Shown: piece after piece, positions 19,414 to 29,379 of the stretch | How positions within the stretch are numbered: the first letter of the stretch is position 1 | Layout: each line of letters opens with the position of its first letter | DNA from: Pedobacter sp. MC2016-24 | GTDB lineage: Bacteria > Bacteroidota > Bacteroidia > Sphingobacteriales > Sphingobacteriaceae | Assembly: GCF_015223055.1 (NCBI RefSeq) | Contig: NZ_JADFBX010000021.1 | Coordinates: forward strand, 27,203-91,202 | Direction: 5' to 3' | DNA length: 64,000 nucleotides | The notes under the pieces: model-generated | Seen by the model: only the letters and a program-made list of their open reading frames with translations | Told to the model about the DNA's origin: nothing | The model's database searches: none | Position numbers and translations under genes: made by a program

Positions 19414-22400
19414 ATGAGAAAAATTTACATGATTGTAATGTGCCTGGTTTTTTCTATCGCAGCATTTGCCCAGCAAAACCGCAAGGTGGAAGGGACTGTG
19501 ACAGAGCAGGGGACAGGGACACCTTTAATAGGGGTAAGCGTGCTGGTTAAAGGCAGCAAGGTTGGCGCTACCACAAACATAGACGGAAAGTTTTCCATCC
19601 AGATTCCTAAAGCAGGAAACTCGGTTCTGGTATTCACTTATATCGGGTATATACAAAAGGAAGCGATTGTTGGAGACCGGACAACCGTAAACATGAGTCT
19701 GGCAGAAGACAATAAAATGCTCAACGATGTTGTGGTGATCGGATATGGAACTTCAAAGAAAGCAGATTTGGTCAGTTCGGTAGGCCAGGTAGATATGAAA
19801 GACCTGGTAAAAGCACCAGTGCGTTCTATTGATGAATCGCTAGCCGGTCGTGTTGCCGGTGTACAGGTAAACTCATCCGATGGCCAGCCTGGCTCATCTG
19901 TCAATATTGTGATCAGAGGAGCCAATTCCATTACGCAAAATAACAGTCCGCTATATGTTGTTGACGGTTTTCCAATAGAAGGTTTCAACCTGAATGTTTT
20001 TGATCCCCAGGAGGTCGAATCTATTGATGTGTTGAAGGATGCGTCTGCAACGGCTATTTATGGGGCAAGAGGCGCAAATGGCGTGATCATGATTACAACC
20101 AAAAAAGGAAAGGTTGGTGAGCCGGTAATTTCTTTTAACCCAACAGTGAGTCTGGACAACAACATCAAGACCATGAAGCTGATGGATACTTATGAATTTG
20201 CTAAAATGCAACTGGAACTGGTGCCGGGCGCGCTTGGTTCTGCCTCAGATCCGACGCCAATTTACGTACTATTGACAAGACCTGGGAAAACACTGGAAGA
20301 TTATAGAAATGTGCAGGCCACAGATTGGCAGACCCCATTTTTTCAGACCGGGGTAAGACAGGACTATTCCCTGGCATTAAGGGGTGGAACGGATAAAACT
20401 GTCTACGCCATTTCCGGAAACCTGAACGATCAGAAAGGTACCATCATCAATACCGCCTATAAAAGGTACCAGGGCAGAATCACTTTGGATCAAACTTTAA
20501 CAAGTAAAATCAAAGTAGGGATCAATGCCAATTATGCTTATTTGCTGCGTTCAGGAAATTCAGCAGCCCAGGGTACGGGTGGAAGCGGAACAACCAATAT
20601 TTTGTATAGTGTTTGGGGTTATACACCAATTGGAGAATATACGGAGGATGAACAAATCGATGAAACCACCTCCAGCGGAACGGATTATAAATTCAACCCG
20701 ATCCTGAATCAGAAAAACCTATTGCGCAACAATAAAACACACAATTTAAATGTAAGCGGGTATTTTGATTACGCCATTACCAGGGAGTTGAAGTTGAGGG
20801 TAACGGGCGGCATCAACAATACCAGGGTAATTAATGAAATCTTTAACAATTCCAATACTTATCCGGGTAGCCCAAATACTACTCCTGGCCGTACCAGTGG
20901 TGTAAACGGTTCGATATCCGAAGCCAGCACCAACAACTGGTCTAATGAAAATACGCTGACCTGGACAAAAACCTATAACAAAGATCACAACCTGAATATC
21001 TTAGGCGGATTTTCATCACAAGGAAATACGAGCAGCACTTATGGCTTTGGCGCTACCTTTTTGCCAAATGAGAAATTGGGCATCAGCGGTTTAAATGAAG
21101 GGATTGTAAATCCGGTAACTACGGCAATCAGTTCATTATGGTCCCTGTCGTCTTTTTATGGAAGGGCTAAATACAATTATAAATCTAAGTACTATATCGA
21201 GGCTTCTTACCGTGCAGATGGATCTTCTAAATTTGCTCCGGGTAACAAATGGAGTTACTTCCCTTCTGTAGGTGCTTCATGGCGTTTCATCAAGGAAGAT
21301 TTTCTGAAAGATAGTAAAGTGATCTCTGATGGTAAATTGAGGGCCAGTTTTGGTAAGACAGGAAACAACAGGGTCAATGATTTTGCTTATTTATCTTCCA
21401 ATGATGTTGTTCCTGGCAATTCTTATCCATGGAACAACGCGTATGTAACCAGTATCATCCCAACAACACTTGGAAATCCAAAAGTGAAGTGGGAAACGAC
21501 AGATCAATATGATGCAGGTGTGGATCTGGCTTTTTTCAACAACAGAATTTCCTTTACTGCTGATGTGTACAAAAAGAATACAAAAGACTTGCTTTTGAGG
21601 GCAACACTTCCAACTTCAAGTGGTTATACTACCGCATTTAAAAATGTGGGTGCGGTATCCAACCGTGGATTGGAACTTACACTGAGTACAATAAATATCA
21701 ATAAAAAAGATTTTCAATGGAGCAGCAGTTTTAACATTTCCTTTAACAGGAACAAAGTGCTTGCTTTGGCAGAAGATCAGCAAACGTTATTGTCTACCAC
21801 CAATTGGGACAATGGTTATACCAATATTCCTTCGTACATCGCGAAAATTGGTGAGCCCCTGGGTCTGATGTATGGCTTTATCTGGGATGGCTTATACCAA
21901 TACAACGATTTCACCAAAACCTCAACAGGTGAGTATTTATTAAAAGACAATGTACCTACCAATGGTGCCAATCGTCAGAACATTCAGCCTGGAGACATCA
22001 AGTATAAAGACATTAACGGAGATGGAAATATAAATGCTTCTGATTATGCTGTTATTGGCAACAGCTTACCTCTACATACCGGGGGTTTTACCAATAACTT
22101 CACTTACAAAAACTTTGACCTGAACGTTTTTTTCCAATGGTCTTACGGTAACGATATTCAAAATGTAAACCGCATGGTGTTTGAGGGAAATGCATTGGGT
22201 AAACGGTTTTTACAGCAGTATGCGAGCTATACAGACCGCTGGTCGCCAGAGAATCAGAATTCATCCAATTACCGTACAGGTGGATTTTCAGTAGCAGGCT
22301 ATTCATCCAAGACCATTGAAGATGGTTCCTTCCTTCGTTTGAAAACAGTGTCCCTGGGCTATAATGTACCTAAAACTTTGCTGAACAAAATCAAAGTTAA

Positions 22401-22566
22401 GGCAGTCCGCGTTTTTGTTTCCGGACAGAATTTGTATACCTGGACAAAATATACGGGTCTTGATCCGGAAGTGAGTACCTACAATTCGGTACTTACCGGT
22501 GGATTTGATTATAGCGGCTACCCGAGAGCCCGGATTGTGGCTTTTGGTGCAAACGTTACTTTTTAA
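19414..22566 (+). CDS. SusC-like TonB-dependent outer-membrane transporter
   Basis: This 1050-residue transporter imports oligosaccharides across the outer membrane, with the adjacent SusD acting as lid. After a signal peptide (AAFAQQ) comes a carboxypeptidase-regulatory-like beta domain (VEGTVTEQGTGTPLIGVSV...). The plug follows, with NDVVVIGYGTSKKADLVSSV and the SusC signature DVLKDASATAIYGARGANGVIMITTKKG. A 22-strand-type barrel ends in a C-terminal aromatic residue (FGANVTF). It has no N-terminal STN domain, so it is not built for anti-sigma signalling, in line with control by the HTCS. A 129-base gap from the lyase upstream probably carries its promoter, although no clear TAnnTTTG element is visible there. 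SusD starts 48 bases downstream. Confidence 0.96.
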   Translation: MRKIYMIVMCLVFSIAAFAQQNRKVEGTVTEQGTGTPLIGVSVLVKGSKVGATTNIDGKFSIQIPKAGNSVLVFTYIGYIQKEAIVGDRTTVNMSLAEDNKMLNDVVVIGYGTSKKADLVSSVGQVDMKDLVKAPVRSIDESLAGRVAGVQVNSSDGQPGSSVNIVIRGANSITQNNSPLYVVDGFPIEGFNLNVFDPQEVESIDVLKDASATAIYGARGANGVIMITTKKGKVGEPVISFNPTVSLDNNIKTMKLMDTYEFAKMQLELVPGALGSASDPTPIYVLLTRPGKTLEDYRNVQATDWQTPFFQTGVRQDYSLALRGGTDKTVYAISGNLNDQKGTIINTAYKRYQGRITLDQTLTSKIKVGINANYAYLLRSGNSAAQGTGGSGTTNILYSVWGYTPIGEYTEDEQIDETTSSGTDYKFNPILNQKNLLRNNKTHNLNVSGYFDYAITRELKLRVTGGINNTRVINEIFNNSNTYPGSPNTTPGRTSGVNGSISEASTNNWSNENTLTWTKTYNKDHNLNILGGFSSQGNTSSTYGFGATFLPNEKLGISGLNEGIVNPVTTAISSLWSLSSFYGRAKYNYKSKYYIEASYRADGSSKFAPGNKWSYFPSVGASWRFIKEDFLKDSKVISDGKLRASFGKTGNNRVNDFAYLSSNDVVPGNSYPWNNAYVTSIIPTTLGNPKVKWETTDQYDAGVDLAFFNNRISFTADVYKKNTKDLLLRATLPTSSGYTTAFKNVGAVSNRGLELTLSTININKKDFQWSSSFNISFNRNKVLALAEDQQTLLSTTNWDNGYTNIPSYIAKIGEPLGLMYGFIWDGLYQYNDFTKTSTGEYLLKDNVPTNGANRQNIQPGDIKYKDINGDGNINASDYAVIGNSLPLHTGGFTNNFTYKNFDLNVFFQWSYGNDIQNVNRMVFEGNALGKRFLQQYASYTDRWSPENQNSSNYRTGGFSVAGYSSKTIEDGSFLRLKTVSLGYNVPKTLLNKIKVKAVRVFVSGQNLYTWTKYTGLDPEVSTYNSVLTGGFDYSGYPRARIVAFGANVTF

Positions 22567-22614
22567 CACCAGCTCATTAAATGAACTCAAGACATTCACA
22601 GAAATTCAACTGAC

Positions 22615-24615
22615 ATGAAAAAGTTATTATTTTCTCTACTCATATTAAGCACAGGTTTATTTTCCTGTAAAAAGTTTTTGGATACCGTACCTACAGATAA
22701 TCTTTTGCCGGAAGAATATTACGATTCTGAAGCAAAATTGTTAAATGCCCTGGCAGGGGTATATTATCCTTTGTCTACGCCGGCATTGTACGGTAATTTT
22801 TTAAATAGTGATTTCAACATTTCCGATGAGGCATTTTATCAGCGGAACACACAAACCACTGGTGTATCTGTGTATAACTTTGACTATGCCGATAACAGTG
22901 TAGCGGCATTATGGCAGCAATGCTACGTTGGTATTGAAAGGGCAAACATGCTCATTGCCAATATCAATGTTGCAAAGATGGACGAAGCAAAGCGTAAACC
23001 CATTCTTGGCGAAGCTTTGTTTATGCGTGGCTATTATTATTTTCTATTGGCCAGTAATTTTGGCGATGTACCACTTAAACTGGAGCCAACCAAATCGCCC
23101 GCTGCGGAAGATGTTCAGGTTAAACGTACGCCGGTAAAAGAAGTTTATACCCAGATCCTGATGGATATGACTCAAGCTGAAGGGCTGACCAGCAAAATCA
23201 GCGATTTTGGATTTAGTGGTCGCGTGGCCAAAACAACAGTACAAGGCATTTTAGCCCGGGTTTGCTTAACCATGGCCGGTGCACCTTTAAAAGATGAAGC
23301 TAAATATGCCGAGGCCAAAGCCTGGGCATTGAAAGTCAAAGAATCGGGAGAGCACCGGTTAAATTCCAGCTACAAACAACTGTTCGTAAATATGCATCAG
23401 GATTTATATGATGTTAAGGAAAGCATGTGGGAAGTAGAGTTTAAAGGAAATGGTGCTGATGGTCTTGGATCAACTGGTCGGGTAGGTAATCTGGGAGGTA
23501 TCCAGATGCAGGCGACCACAGCCATCGGACTTAAAATTGGTTACTGTTATGGCTTTTTACATACTACAGCAAGGTTATTTAATCTTTTCCAACCTGGTGA
23601 TTTAAGAAGAGACTGGAACCTGGCGCAGTTCAACTACATTACATCTTATACAGACCGGTACTATTACAATTACTATACAGCAGCGCAGGTTTACAACCGC
23701 GATGCGGCTAAATTTAGAAGAGAGGCTTATGTTTTAGACAATAAAAATCAGAACACCACACCGATCAATTATCCACTTTTAAGGTATTCTGATGTCTTGT
23801 TAATGCTTGCGGAAGCGGAAAACCACATCAACGGGCCAACTGCACTGGCCTATGATGCCATTAACCAGGTCAGAAGAAGAGCCTATGGACTTGATCCTGC
23901 TACTGCTGCTACCACAATTTCTGTTGTCAATAACATCACACTGGCCACTGCTGGCAATACCGGTTACTTACTTACACTGAACAATATTCCGGTTACCTTA
24001 ACCGGAGGTGGTGGAACGGGTGCAACCGCCGAAGCTACGGTATCTACCAGTACGGGTAAGGTTACCGGCATTGCTGTACTAAATCCGGGTAAAGGATATA
24101 CTGCTGTACCAACTGTAACCATTGGTACAGCATGGGCTGCCAATGTTGCATATGCAGTGAATACCCAGGTTTTTAACGGCAATAATGTATATACGGTTAC
24201 AACCGCGGGTACTTCTACGGCAACCGGGCCTACACAAACTTCAGGGGCGTCGGCTGCTGCGGTAACGGGTGCTGTATTTACTTATGCAGGTTTGAGGGCA
24301 ACAGCCACGGCCACGATTGCCACATCGACTATAGATCTTGTCGGTCTGGATCCGAACAGTTTCCAACTGGCTGTTGAAGATGAGCGGTCGAGAGAGCTTT
24401 GCTTTGAAGCTTTAAGAAGACCCGATCTGATCCGTTGGGGCAAATGGGTGACTACCATGAATACGGTAGGTGCAGAGATCAGGGCCAATGCTGGCGCAAC
24501 TTTCTCTTATGGTGGTTTAGCAGGTTCAAATGTTGCACCTAAACATGTCCTGTTTCCAATTCCTGCAGCTGAGATTACAGTGAATAAAGCGGCAACTCAA
24601 AATCCAGGCTGGTAA
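22615..24615 (+). CDS. SusD-like surface glycan-binding lipoprotein with an unusual insertion
   Basis: This is the partner of the SusC transporter. The signal peptide ends in a lipobox (STGLFSC, Cys at residue 18), and EALFMRGYYYFLLASNFGDVPL and LLRYSDVLLMLAEAENHINGP are standard SusD helical motifs. The C-terminal RELCFEALRRPDLIRWGKW and VLFPIPAAEI are also typical. At 666 residues it is longer than usual. The extra length lies at about residues 427-577, between INQVRRRAYG and VEDERSREL, normally a short link. The insert holds a Gly/Thr/Ala-rich GGGGTGATAEATV...NPGKGYTAVPTV segment and then an aromatic W...Y...V..GNNVYTV..AGTS stretch that resembles a CBM5/12-type module. The insert is described in a separate finding. 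Confidence 0.94.
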   Translation: MKKLLFSLLILSTGLFSCKKFLDTVPTDNLLPEEYYDSEAKLLNALAGVYYPLSTPALYGNFLNSDFNISDEAFYQRNTQTTGVSVYNFDYADNSVAALWQQCYVGIERANMLIANINVAKMDEAKRKPILGEALFMRGYYYFLLASNFGDVPLKLEPTKSPAAEDVQVKRTPVKEVYTQILMDMTQAEGLTSKISDFGFSGRVAKTTVQGILARVCLTMAGAPLKDEAKYAEAKAWALKVKESGEHRLNSSYKQLFVNMHQDLYDVKESMWEVEFKGNGADGLGSTGRVGNLGGIQMQATTAIGLKIGYCYGFLHTTARLFNLFQPGDLRRDWNLAQFNYITSYTDRYYYNYYTAAQVYNRDAAKFRREAYVLDNKNQNTTPINYPLLRYSDVLLMLAEAENHINGPTALAYDAINQVRRRAYGLDPATAATTISVVNNITLATAGNTGYLLTLNNIPVTLTGGGGTGATAEATVSTSTGKVTGIAVLNPGKGYTAVPTVTIGTAWAANVAYAVNTQVFNGNNVYTVTTAGTSTATGPTQTSGASAAAVTGAVFTYAGLRATATATIATSTIDLVGLDPNSFQLAVEDERSRELCFEALRRPDLIRWGKWVTTMNTVGAEIRANAGATFSYGGLAGSNVAPKHVLFPIPAAEITVNKAATQNPGW

Positions 24616-24635
24616 TTCAATTAAACTAAGAAATT

Positions 24636-25670
24636 ATGAGACTTTTAAATACAATTATACTTGCCGGCACACTGATGTTGGCGGCCTGCGATAAATCCAT
24701 AGATGAAAAACCGGTTTCATTTGATGTTGTCAGTACCAGGACCAACGGACAGGCAAGTTCATCTTTTAAAACAACCGATACGATTGTTTATCAATTGAGC
24801 GGATTGCCAGATGTAATCACCTTTTATTCTGGTGCAATAGGACAACGTTATGAATTTAAAGACCGCATTACGGCCAATGGTACGCCACAGCTTCAATTTA
24901 GTTCGCTGCGGGCAAACGGGTCACAGAGCAACTCAATCCAGTTGATGATCTCTACAGATTTTAAAGGTGTGGTGGCCAAATCGCAAACCATTACAGGGGT
25001 TATTACCCGCGATACTGCGGCTACCAATGCCAATATTGCGGCTGCCAGCTGGACAGATATCAGCAGCAGGGCAACATGGTCAACAGGTGCAACTACGGCA
25101 ACCCCTTCCGGAGTTGTGGATTTATCCGATTACGCCAGTCAGGGCAAACCCGTATTCATCGCTTTTAAATATAAAGCAGTGGCGGGTAGCATTCAGAATA
25201 AATGGACCATTACTGGACTTTCTGTCAACAACGTGCTGGAAGACAAGACTGTTTATACCCAGGCCAATTTTGCAGCATCTAATCAGTCCATCACCAATTA
25301 CGGTGTAAATACACCTGGATTGGGCTGGCTGAGTAGTATTGATGAAAACCTAAATGCAAACAAATATGCTTGGGTATATACTACTGGTGTCGGAACTGCA
25401 GGTTCCTTGGTGATCACGGGCGCAGCTACAGTGGCAGCAGCCACTGCTCCAGCCGAAGCCTGGGCCATTATGGGGCCACTCGATTTGCGCAAGGTAACGC
25501 CAGATGCGGGTGTTGGCATCAAAGAGATTTCTGCACAGGTAAAAAGCTATACTGCTACCGTAAGTTATCCGGCAGGTAATTATACCGCAACTTTTGTGGC
25601 TGCCAACAATACTGTTGATGGACGGTCTGTTGCTGTTAAGCAGTTGCCGATCACTATTGTAAATCCTTAA
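24636..25670 (+). CDS. DUF5017-type surface lipoprotein (SusE/SGBP position)
   Basis: The 344-residue lipoprotein has a lipobox (GTLMLAAC, Cys at residue 19). Its early region reads SFDVVSTRTN, then TDTIVYQLSGLPDVITFYSGAIGQRYEF, the pattern of DUF5017 proteins that follow SusC/SusD pairs. The rest is beta-rich with WTDISSRATWSTG and NKWTITGLSVN segments. Its place, 20 bases after susD, is that of surface glycan-binding proteins that help capture substrate. The family's ligand is generally not known. It starts with ATG at 24636. Confidence 0.85.
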   Translation: MRLLNTIILAGTLMLAACDKSIDEKPVSFDVVSTRTNGQASSSFKTTDTIVYQLSGLPDVITFYSGAIGQRYEFKDRITANGTPQLQFSSLRANGSQSNSIQLMISTDFKGVVAKSQTITGVITRDTAATNANIAAASWTDISSRATWSTGATTATPSGVVDLSDYASQGKPVFIAFKYKAVAGSIQNKWTITGLSVNNVLEDKTVYTQANFAASNQSITNYGVNTPGLGWLSSIDENLNANKYAWVYTTGVGTAGSLVITGAATVAAATAPAEAWAIMGPLDLRKVTPDAGVGIKEISAQVKSYTATVSYPAGNYTATFVAANNTVDGRSVAVKQLPITIVNP

Positions 25671-25684
25671 CGCCAATTGTTCCT

Positions 25685-27073
25685 ATGAAAAGAATTTTGA
25701 TATTCTGCTTTACGTTGGTTTGCTGCGGGAATTTATTTGCGCAGCAAACCAATCCTTCTTCGGCAGATATGCAGTGGTGGAAGGATGGCAAATTTGGTCT
25801 GTTTGTGCATTGGGGCTTATACTCCGTAACTGCTGGCGACTGGAAAGGGAAACCTTCCAAAGGCAATGAACATTTCATGTTGTATGAACGGATTCCGGTA
25901 AAAGAATATGCTAAAATCGCAGACGACTTTAATCCGGTTAAGTTTGATGCAGATGCCTGGGTAAAGGCTGCAAAAAATGCGGGGATGAAATATGTGGTAT
26001 TTACGAGTAAGCACCACGATGGTTATGCCATGTATCAATCTGCTGCAAGTGATTACAATATTGTCAAAACAACCAAATGGGGTAGGGATCCCATTAAGGA
26101 GCTGGCTGCTGCCTGTAAGAAATATGGACTTCAGCTTGGCTTGTATTATTCATTGGGGCGTGACTGGGAAGATCCTGATGTGCCGACCAATTGGCCTGAA
26201 AAGGCCGGGAGAAGTAATACCTGGGATTTTCCTGATGAAGATGGAAAAGTGTTTGCCAGGTATTTTGAGCGTAAGGTTAAGCCACAGATCAAAGAGCTGC
26301 TTAGCAATTATGGTCCGATTGGCATCTTGTGGTTTGATACACCTGAACTGATCAATAAGGCACAAAGTACAGAACTGGAAGCCCTGATTAGAAAAATACA
26401 GCCCAAATGCATCATCAATAGCCGGATTGGTAACGGACTAGGCGATTACCTGGTTTCGGAGCAGCAGATTTCTGCTTCAAAGCTGGCTAAACCCTGGGAA
26501 GCCTGCATCACCATGAGTGGTAAATGGAGTTACAACCGCTATGATAAAGCCTGGAAATCACCAGAATTACTGGTCAGACAACTGGTAGAAATTGTGTGTA
26601 AAGGCGGCAATTTTTTATTGAATGTAAATCCTGATGGTCAGGGCGCCTTACCTGCGCAAAGTTTAACGAACCTGGAGGCGATCGGGAAATGGATGGACAT
26701 CAATAAAGAAGCCATTTATGGCGTTCAACCCTGGACCGTAACTTCAGAAAGTGTAGCAGGCCCGGTAGCTGAAGGTATTAAAAAGCCATCCGGACTGGTA
26801 GATACGGACAATGACAATACAGCGAAAAGTATTGTACCAGACCTCTATTTTTCACAAAAGAAAGGACTGGTATACGTTTATGCCCGCAGCTGGAAGCAAG
26901 GTGAAATACTGGTGAAAACCATGAATACTGAAAAATTGCGCGTCAGGTCGGTTTCAGTTCTGGGGCTGAAAGGTAAGGTCGACTGGAAACAAGACGCAAG
27001 CGGCCTGGCGATAACATTACCAGAGAAAATGACATCCGAAATTCCTATTTACGTATTTAAAATCACACTGTAA
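25685..27073 (+). CDS. GH29 alpha-L-fucosidase
   Basis: GH29 enzymes release alpha-linked L-fucose with retention. The 462-residue protein has a signal peptide (NLFAQQ) and the fold markers MQWWKDGKFGLFVHWGLYSV near the start and VFTSKHHDGYAMY. GILWFDTPE places the expected nucleophile at Asp218, and GGNFLLNVNPDGQGALP follows. A short C-terminal beta-domain follows the barrel. The next gene overlaps it by one base (TAATG), giving tight coupling to a GH95-like protein. Fucose is not part of mammalian hyaluronan or ordinary chondroitin, so two fucosidase-family genes in this operon suggest fucosylated chondroitin or mixed glycans as substrates (inferred). Confidence 0.93.
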   Translation: MKRILIFCFTLVCCGNLFAQQTNPSSADMQWWKDGKFGLFVHWGLYSVTAGDWKGKPSKGNEHFMLYERIPVKEYAKIADDFNPVKFDADAWVKAAKNAGMKYVVFTSKHHDGYAMYQSAASDYNIVKTTKWGRDPIKELAAACKKYGLQLGLYYSLGRDWEDPDVPTNWPEKAGRSNTWDFPDEDGKVFARYFERKVKPQIKELLSNYGPIGILWFDTPELINKAQSTELEALIRKIQPKCIINSRIGNGLGDYLVSEQQISASKLAKPWEACITMSGKWSYNRYDKAWKSPELLVRQLVEIVCKGGNFLLNVNPDGQGALPAQSLTNLEAIGKWMDINKEAIYGVQPWTVTSESVAGPVAEGIKKPSGLVDTDNDNTAKSIVPDLYFSQKKGLVYVYARSWKQGEILVKTMNTEKLRVRSVSVLGLKGKVDWKQDASGLAITLPEKMTSEIPIYVFKITL

Positions 27074-29355
27074 TGAGACGCATTCTATGCCTGATCAGTA
27101 TGGTGACTTTATTCATCATGCTTGCTGCGAAAGATTTGCAGGCGGTAAGCCAGGACCCGGTAGGGATCAACTGGCCAAAGTTTCTTTCAGGATGCGATAT
27201 CGTTTATGATGACTTAGGTAGCAGCTGGAACGAGGGATTGTTTACCGGAAATGGACTGTTGGGGACCATGATTTACCGCGATTCAGATGACGGATTAAGA
27301 ATCGATATTGGCAGGAGTGATGTGAGAGACCACCAGTCGGGCAATGGCTCTCCGCTTTTAGGCAAAGCAAGATTACCTATTGGGCATTTCCTGCTGAAAC
27401 CGGTAGGCAAGATCAGGAAGATCAGTGCCAGACTGGATTTGTGGAATGCAGAAATTAAAGGCACAATTTATACGGATAAAGGTACAATTGAGTTTAAAAA
27501 CCTCACTTTTTCTGAGCGTAATGTCATTTACTTCAGTACAGCATATACCGGTGAGGAAAGTGGTTCCAGCTGGCAATGGGTACCGGAAGCATCCGTAAGT
27601 ACAAGAACCAAATATTCACATATCAAAGTTCCCGAGCAATACAAAGGTAATCCTGAAGGCCGGCCGGGTAAAAGCGGAGCGGTTGAATTTTACAACCAGA
27701 CCATGCATGCAGGTGGTGGCTATGCCACAGCCTGGAAACGTATCGCTTCAAGATCTGGTGCAGACTATCTTATTACAATTGCTTATCAAACTCAAGCTGA
27801 TCAGTATGTAAGCGAGGCGGTTGCAAGCCTGAATAAATTGAATTCAGCAGCAGTTCAGCAGCAGCTTTTAAAACACAGGGAATGGTGGCATGCTTATTAT
27901 CCGCAAAGCTTTTTAAGCCTGGCAGATCTGAGGATGCAAGCTTTTTACTGGTTACAACAGTATAAGTTAGCTTCGGCCACAAGGGCCAATAAACCGGCCC
28001 TGGATTTAATGGGGCCTTGGTTTAAACAAACTCCATGGCCTGCTTACTGGTTCAATTTAAATATTCAGCTGAGCTATAGTCCGCTTTATGCCGCAAATAG
28101 GCTTGGCATTGCCAGCTCATTGATGCAGATTATAGATCAGCAGCAGGAAAACCTGATCAAAAATGTACCTGAGGAATATCAATATGATGCGGCAGGACTA
28201 TCCAGAGCTTCCGGTGCCGACCTGATTTCGCCTGTAAAGCTGGTTGCGGGTTCAACGGAAGAGATTTCAAATGGCGAAGCGGAATTGAGCAATCTGACCT
28301 GGATTTTGTATTATTATTGGCAGCATTACCGGTATAGTATGGATAAGGAAGTGTTGAAAAAGCTATTCCCTCTGTTGAAAAGAAGTATCAATTACCCACT
28401 TCATTTATTGAAAAAAGGTGATGATGGTAAATGGCATTTTTCGGTTAAAACGCATTCTCCAGAATATCCTGTTGGAAAAGGTACAGATACGAATTACGAC
28501 CTTTCTTTATTAAACTGGGGTTGCAAAACACTGCTACGGATCAATGCAGAATTGAAGCTTAATGATCCCCTGGAAGCTAAGTGGACAGAGGTGCTGAAAA
28601 ACCTGGTTCCTTATCCAACAGACGAAAATGGATATCGCATTGCTGCTGATGTACCTTTCAACCAGTCGCATCGCCATTATTCACATTTATTGATGGTTTA
28701 TCCTTTGTACCTGGTTAACTGGGATCAGGAGGAGCACCGTGAATTGATCAGCAAATCGCTTAAACACTGGCATAGTTTTCCGGCCGCGTTGCAAGGTTAT
28801 TCATTTACTGGCGGCGCTTCTATGTATGCGATGATGGGTAAAGGAGACTCGGCCAGGGATTACCTGAACCAGTTACTCGATAAATTTGTACAGCCCAATA
28901 CCATGTACCTGGAAAGCGGCCCGGTCATCGAAACACCATTGGCAGCTGCAGCCAGCATCCAGGAGCTTTACCTTCAATACTGGGATGATGTGGCAAGAAT
29001 ATTTCCAGCAGTTCCTTCAGACTGGCAGAATGCGGCCTTTCAGAACCTGCGTACCGAAGGCGCCTTTTTACTCAGTGCGGTAAGGCAGCAGGGTAAAACC
29101 CGGTGGATTAAAATTGAAAGTTTGAATGGCGGGGATTTGGCCATGAAAACTGGTTTTCAGCAGAAACCTAACCTCAAATCAGCTTCCGATGTCATGTTAT
29201 CAGATCAGGGTAAGGGCGTGTGTACTTTGAGGATGCCTAAAGGTGCGGTGGCGCTGCTGTATGTTGATGAAATGGATTTGAGTATTGCTGTAGCAGATGT
29301 AATTGGCTATAGCCAGAACGACAATAGCTTCGGGAAGCTTGGTAAGAAGAAATAA
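27073..29355 (+). CDS. GH95-like glycoside hydrolase
   Basis: This 760-residue exported protein has an N-terminal beta-sandwich (SWNEGLFTGNGLLGTMIYR, then DIGRSDVRDH) and an alpha/alpha barrel (WFKQTPWPAYWFNLNIQLSYSPLYAANRL, then HRHYSHLLMVYPLYLVN), which is GH95-like architecture. GH95 enzymes are inverting alpha-fucosidases or galactosidases. The segment that usually reads like DGNFGGTAGIAEMLLQ instead reads ESGPVIETPLAAAASIQELYLQ, so the usual catalytic Asp position appears to hold Glu. The protein may therefore have altered activity, or belong to a related unassigned family. It is translationally coupled to the GH29 fucosidase. Confidence 0.75.
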   Translation: MRRILCLISMVTLFIMLAAKDLQAVSQDPVGINWPKFLSGCDIVYDDLGSSWNEGLFTGNGLLGTMIYRDSDDGLRIDIGRSDVRDHQSGNGSPLLGKARLPIGHFLLKPVGKIRKISARLDLWNAEIKGTIYTDKGTIEFKNLTFSERNVIYFSTAYTGEESGSSWQWVPEASVSTRTKYSHIKVPEQYKGNPEGRPGKSGAVEFYNQTMHAGGGYATAWKRIASRSGADYLITIAYQTQADQYVSEAVASLNKLNSAAVQQQLLKHREWWHAYYPQSFLSLADLRMQAFYWLQQYKLASATRANKPALDLMGPWFKQTPWPAYWFNLNIQLSYSPLYAANRLGIASSLMQIIDQQQENLIKNVPEEYQYDAAGLSRASGADLISPVKLVAGSTEEISNGEAELSNLTWILYYYWQHYRYSMDKEVLKKLFPLLKRSINYPLHLLKKGDDGKWHFSVKTHSPEYPVGKGTDTNYDLSLLNWGCKTLLRINAELKLNDPLEAKWTEVLKNLVPYPTDENGYRIAADVPFNQSHRHYSHLLMVYPLYLVNWDQEEHRELISKSLKHWHSFPAALQGYSFTGGASMYAMMGKGDSARDYLNQLLDKFVQPNTMYLESGPVIETPLAAAASIQELYLQYWDDVARIFPAVPSDWQNAAFQNLRTEGAFLLSAVRQQGKTRWIKIESLNGGDLAMKTGFQQKPNLKSASDVMLSDQGKGVCTLRMPKGAVALLYVDEMDLSIAVADVIGYSQNDNSFGKLGKKK

Positions 29356-29379
29356 CAATTAGAAATAAAACAAACACAG

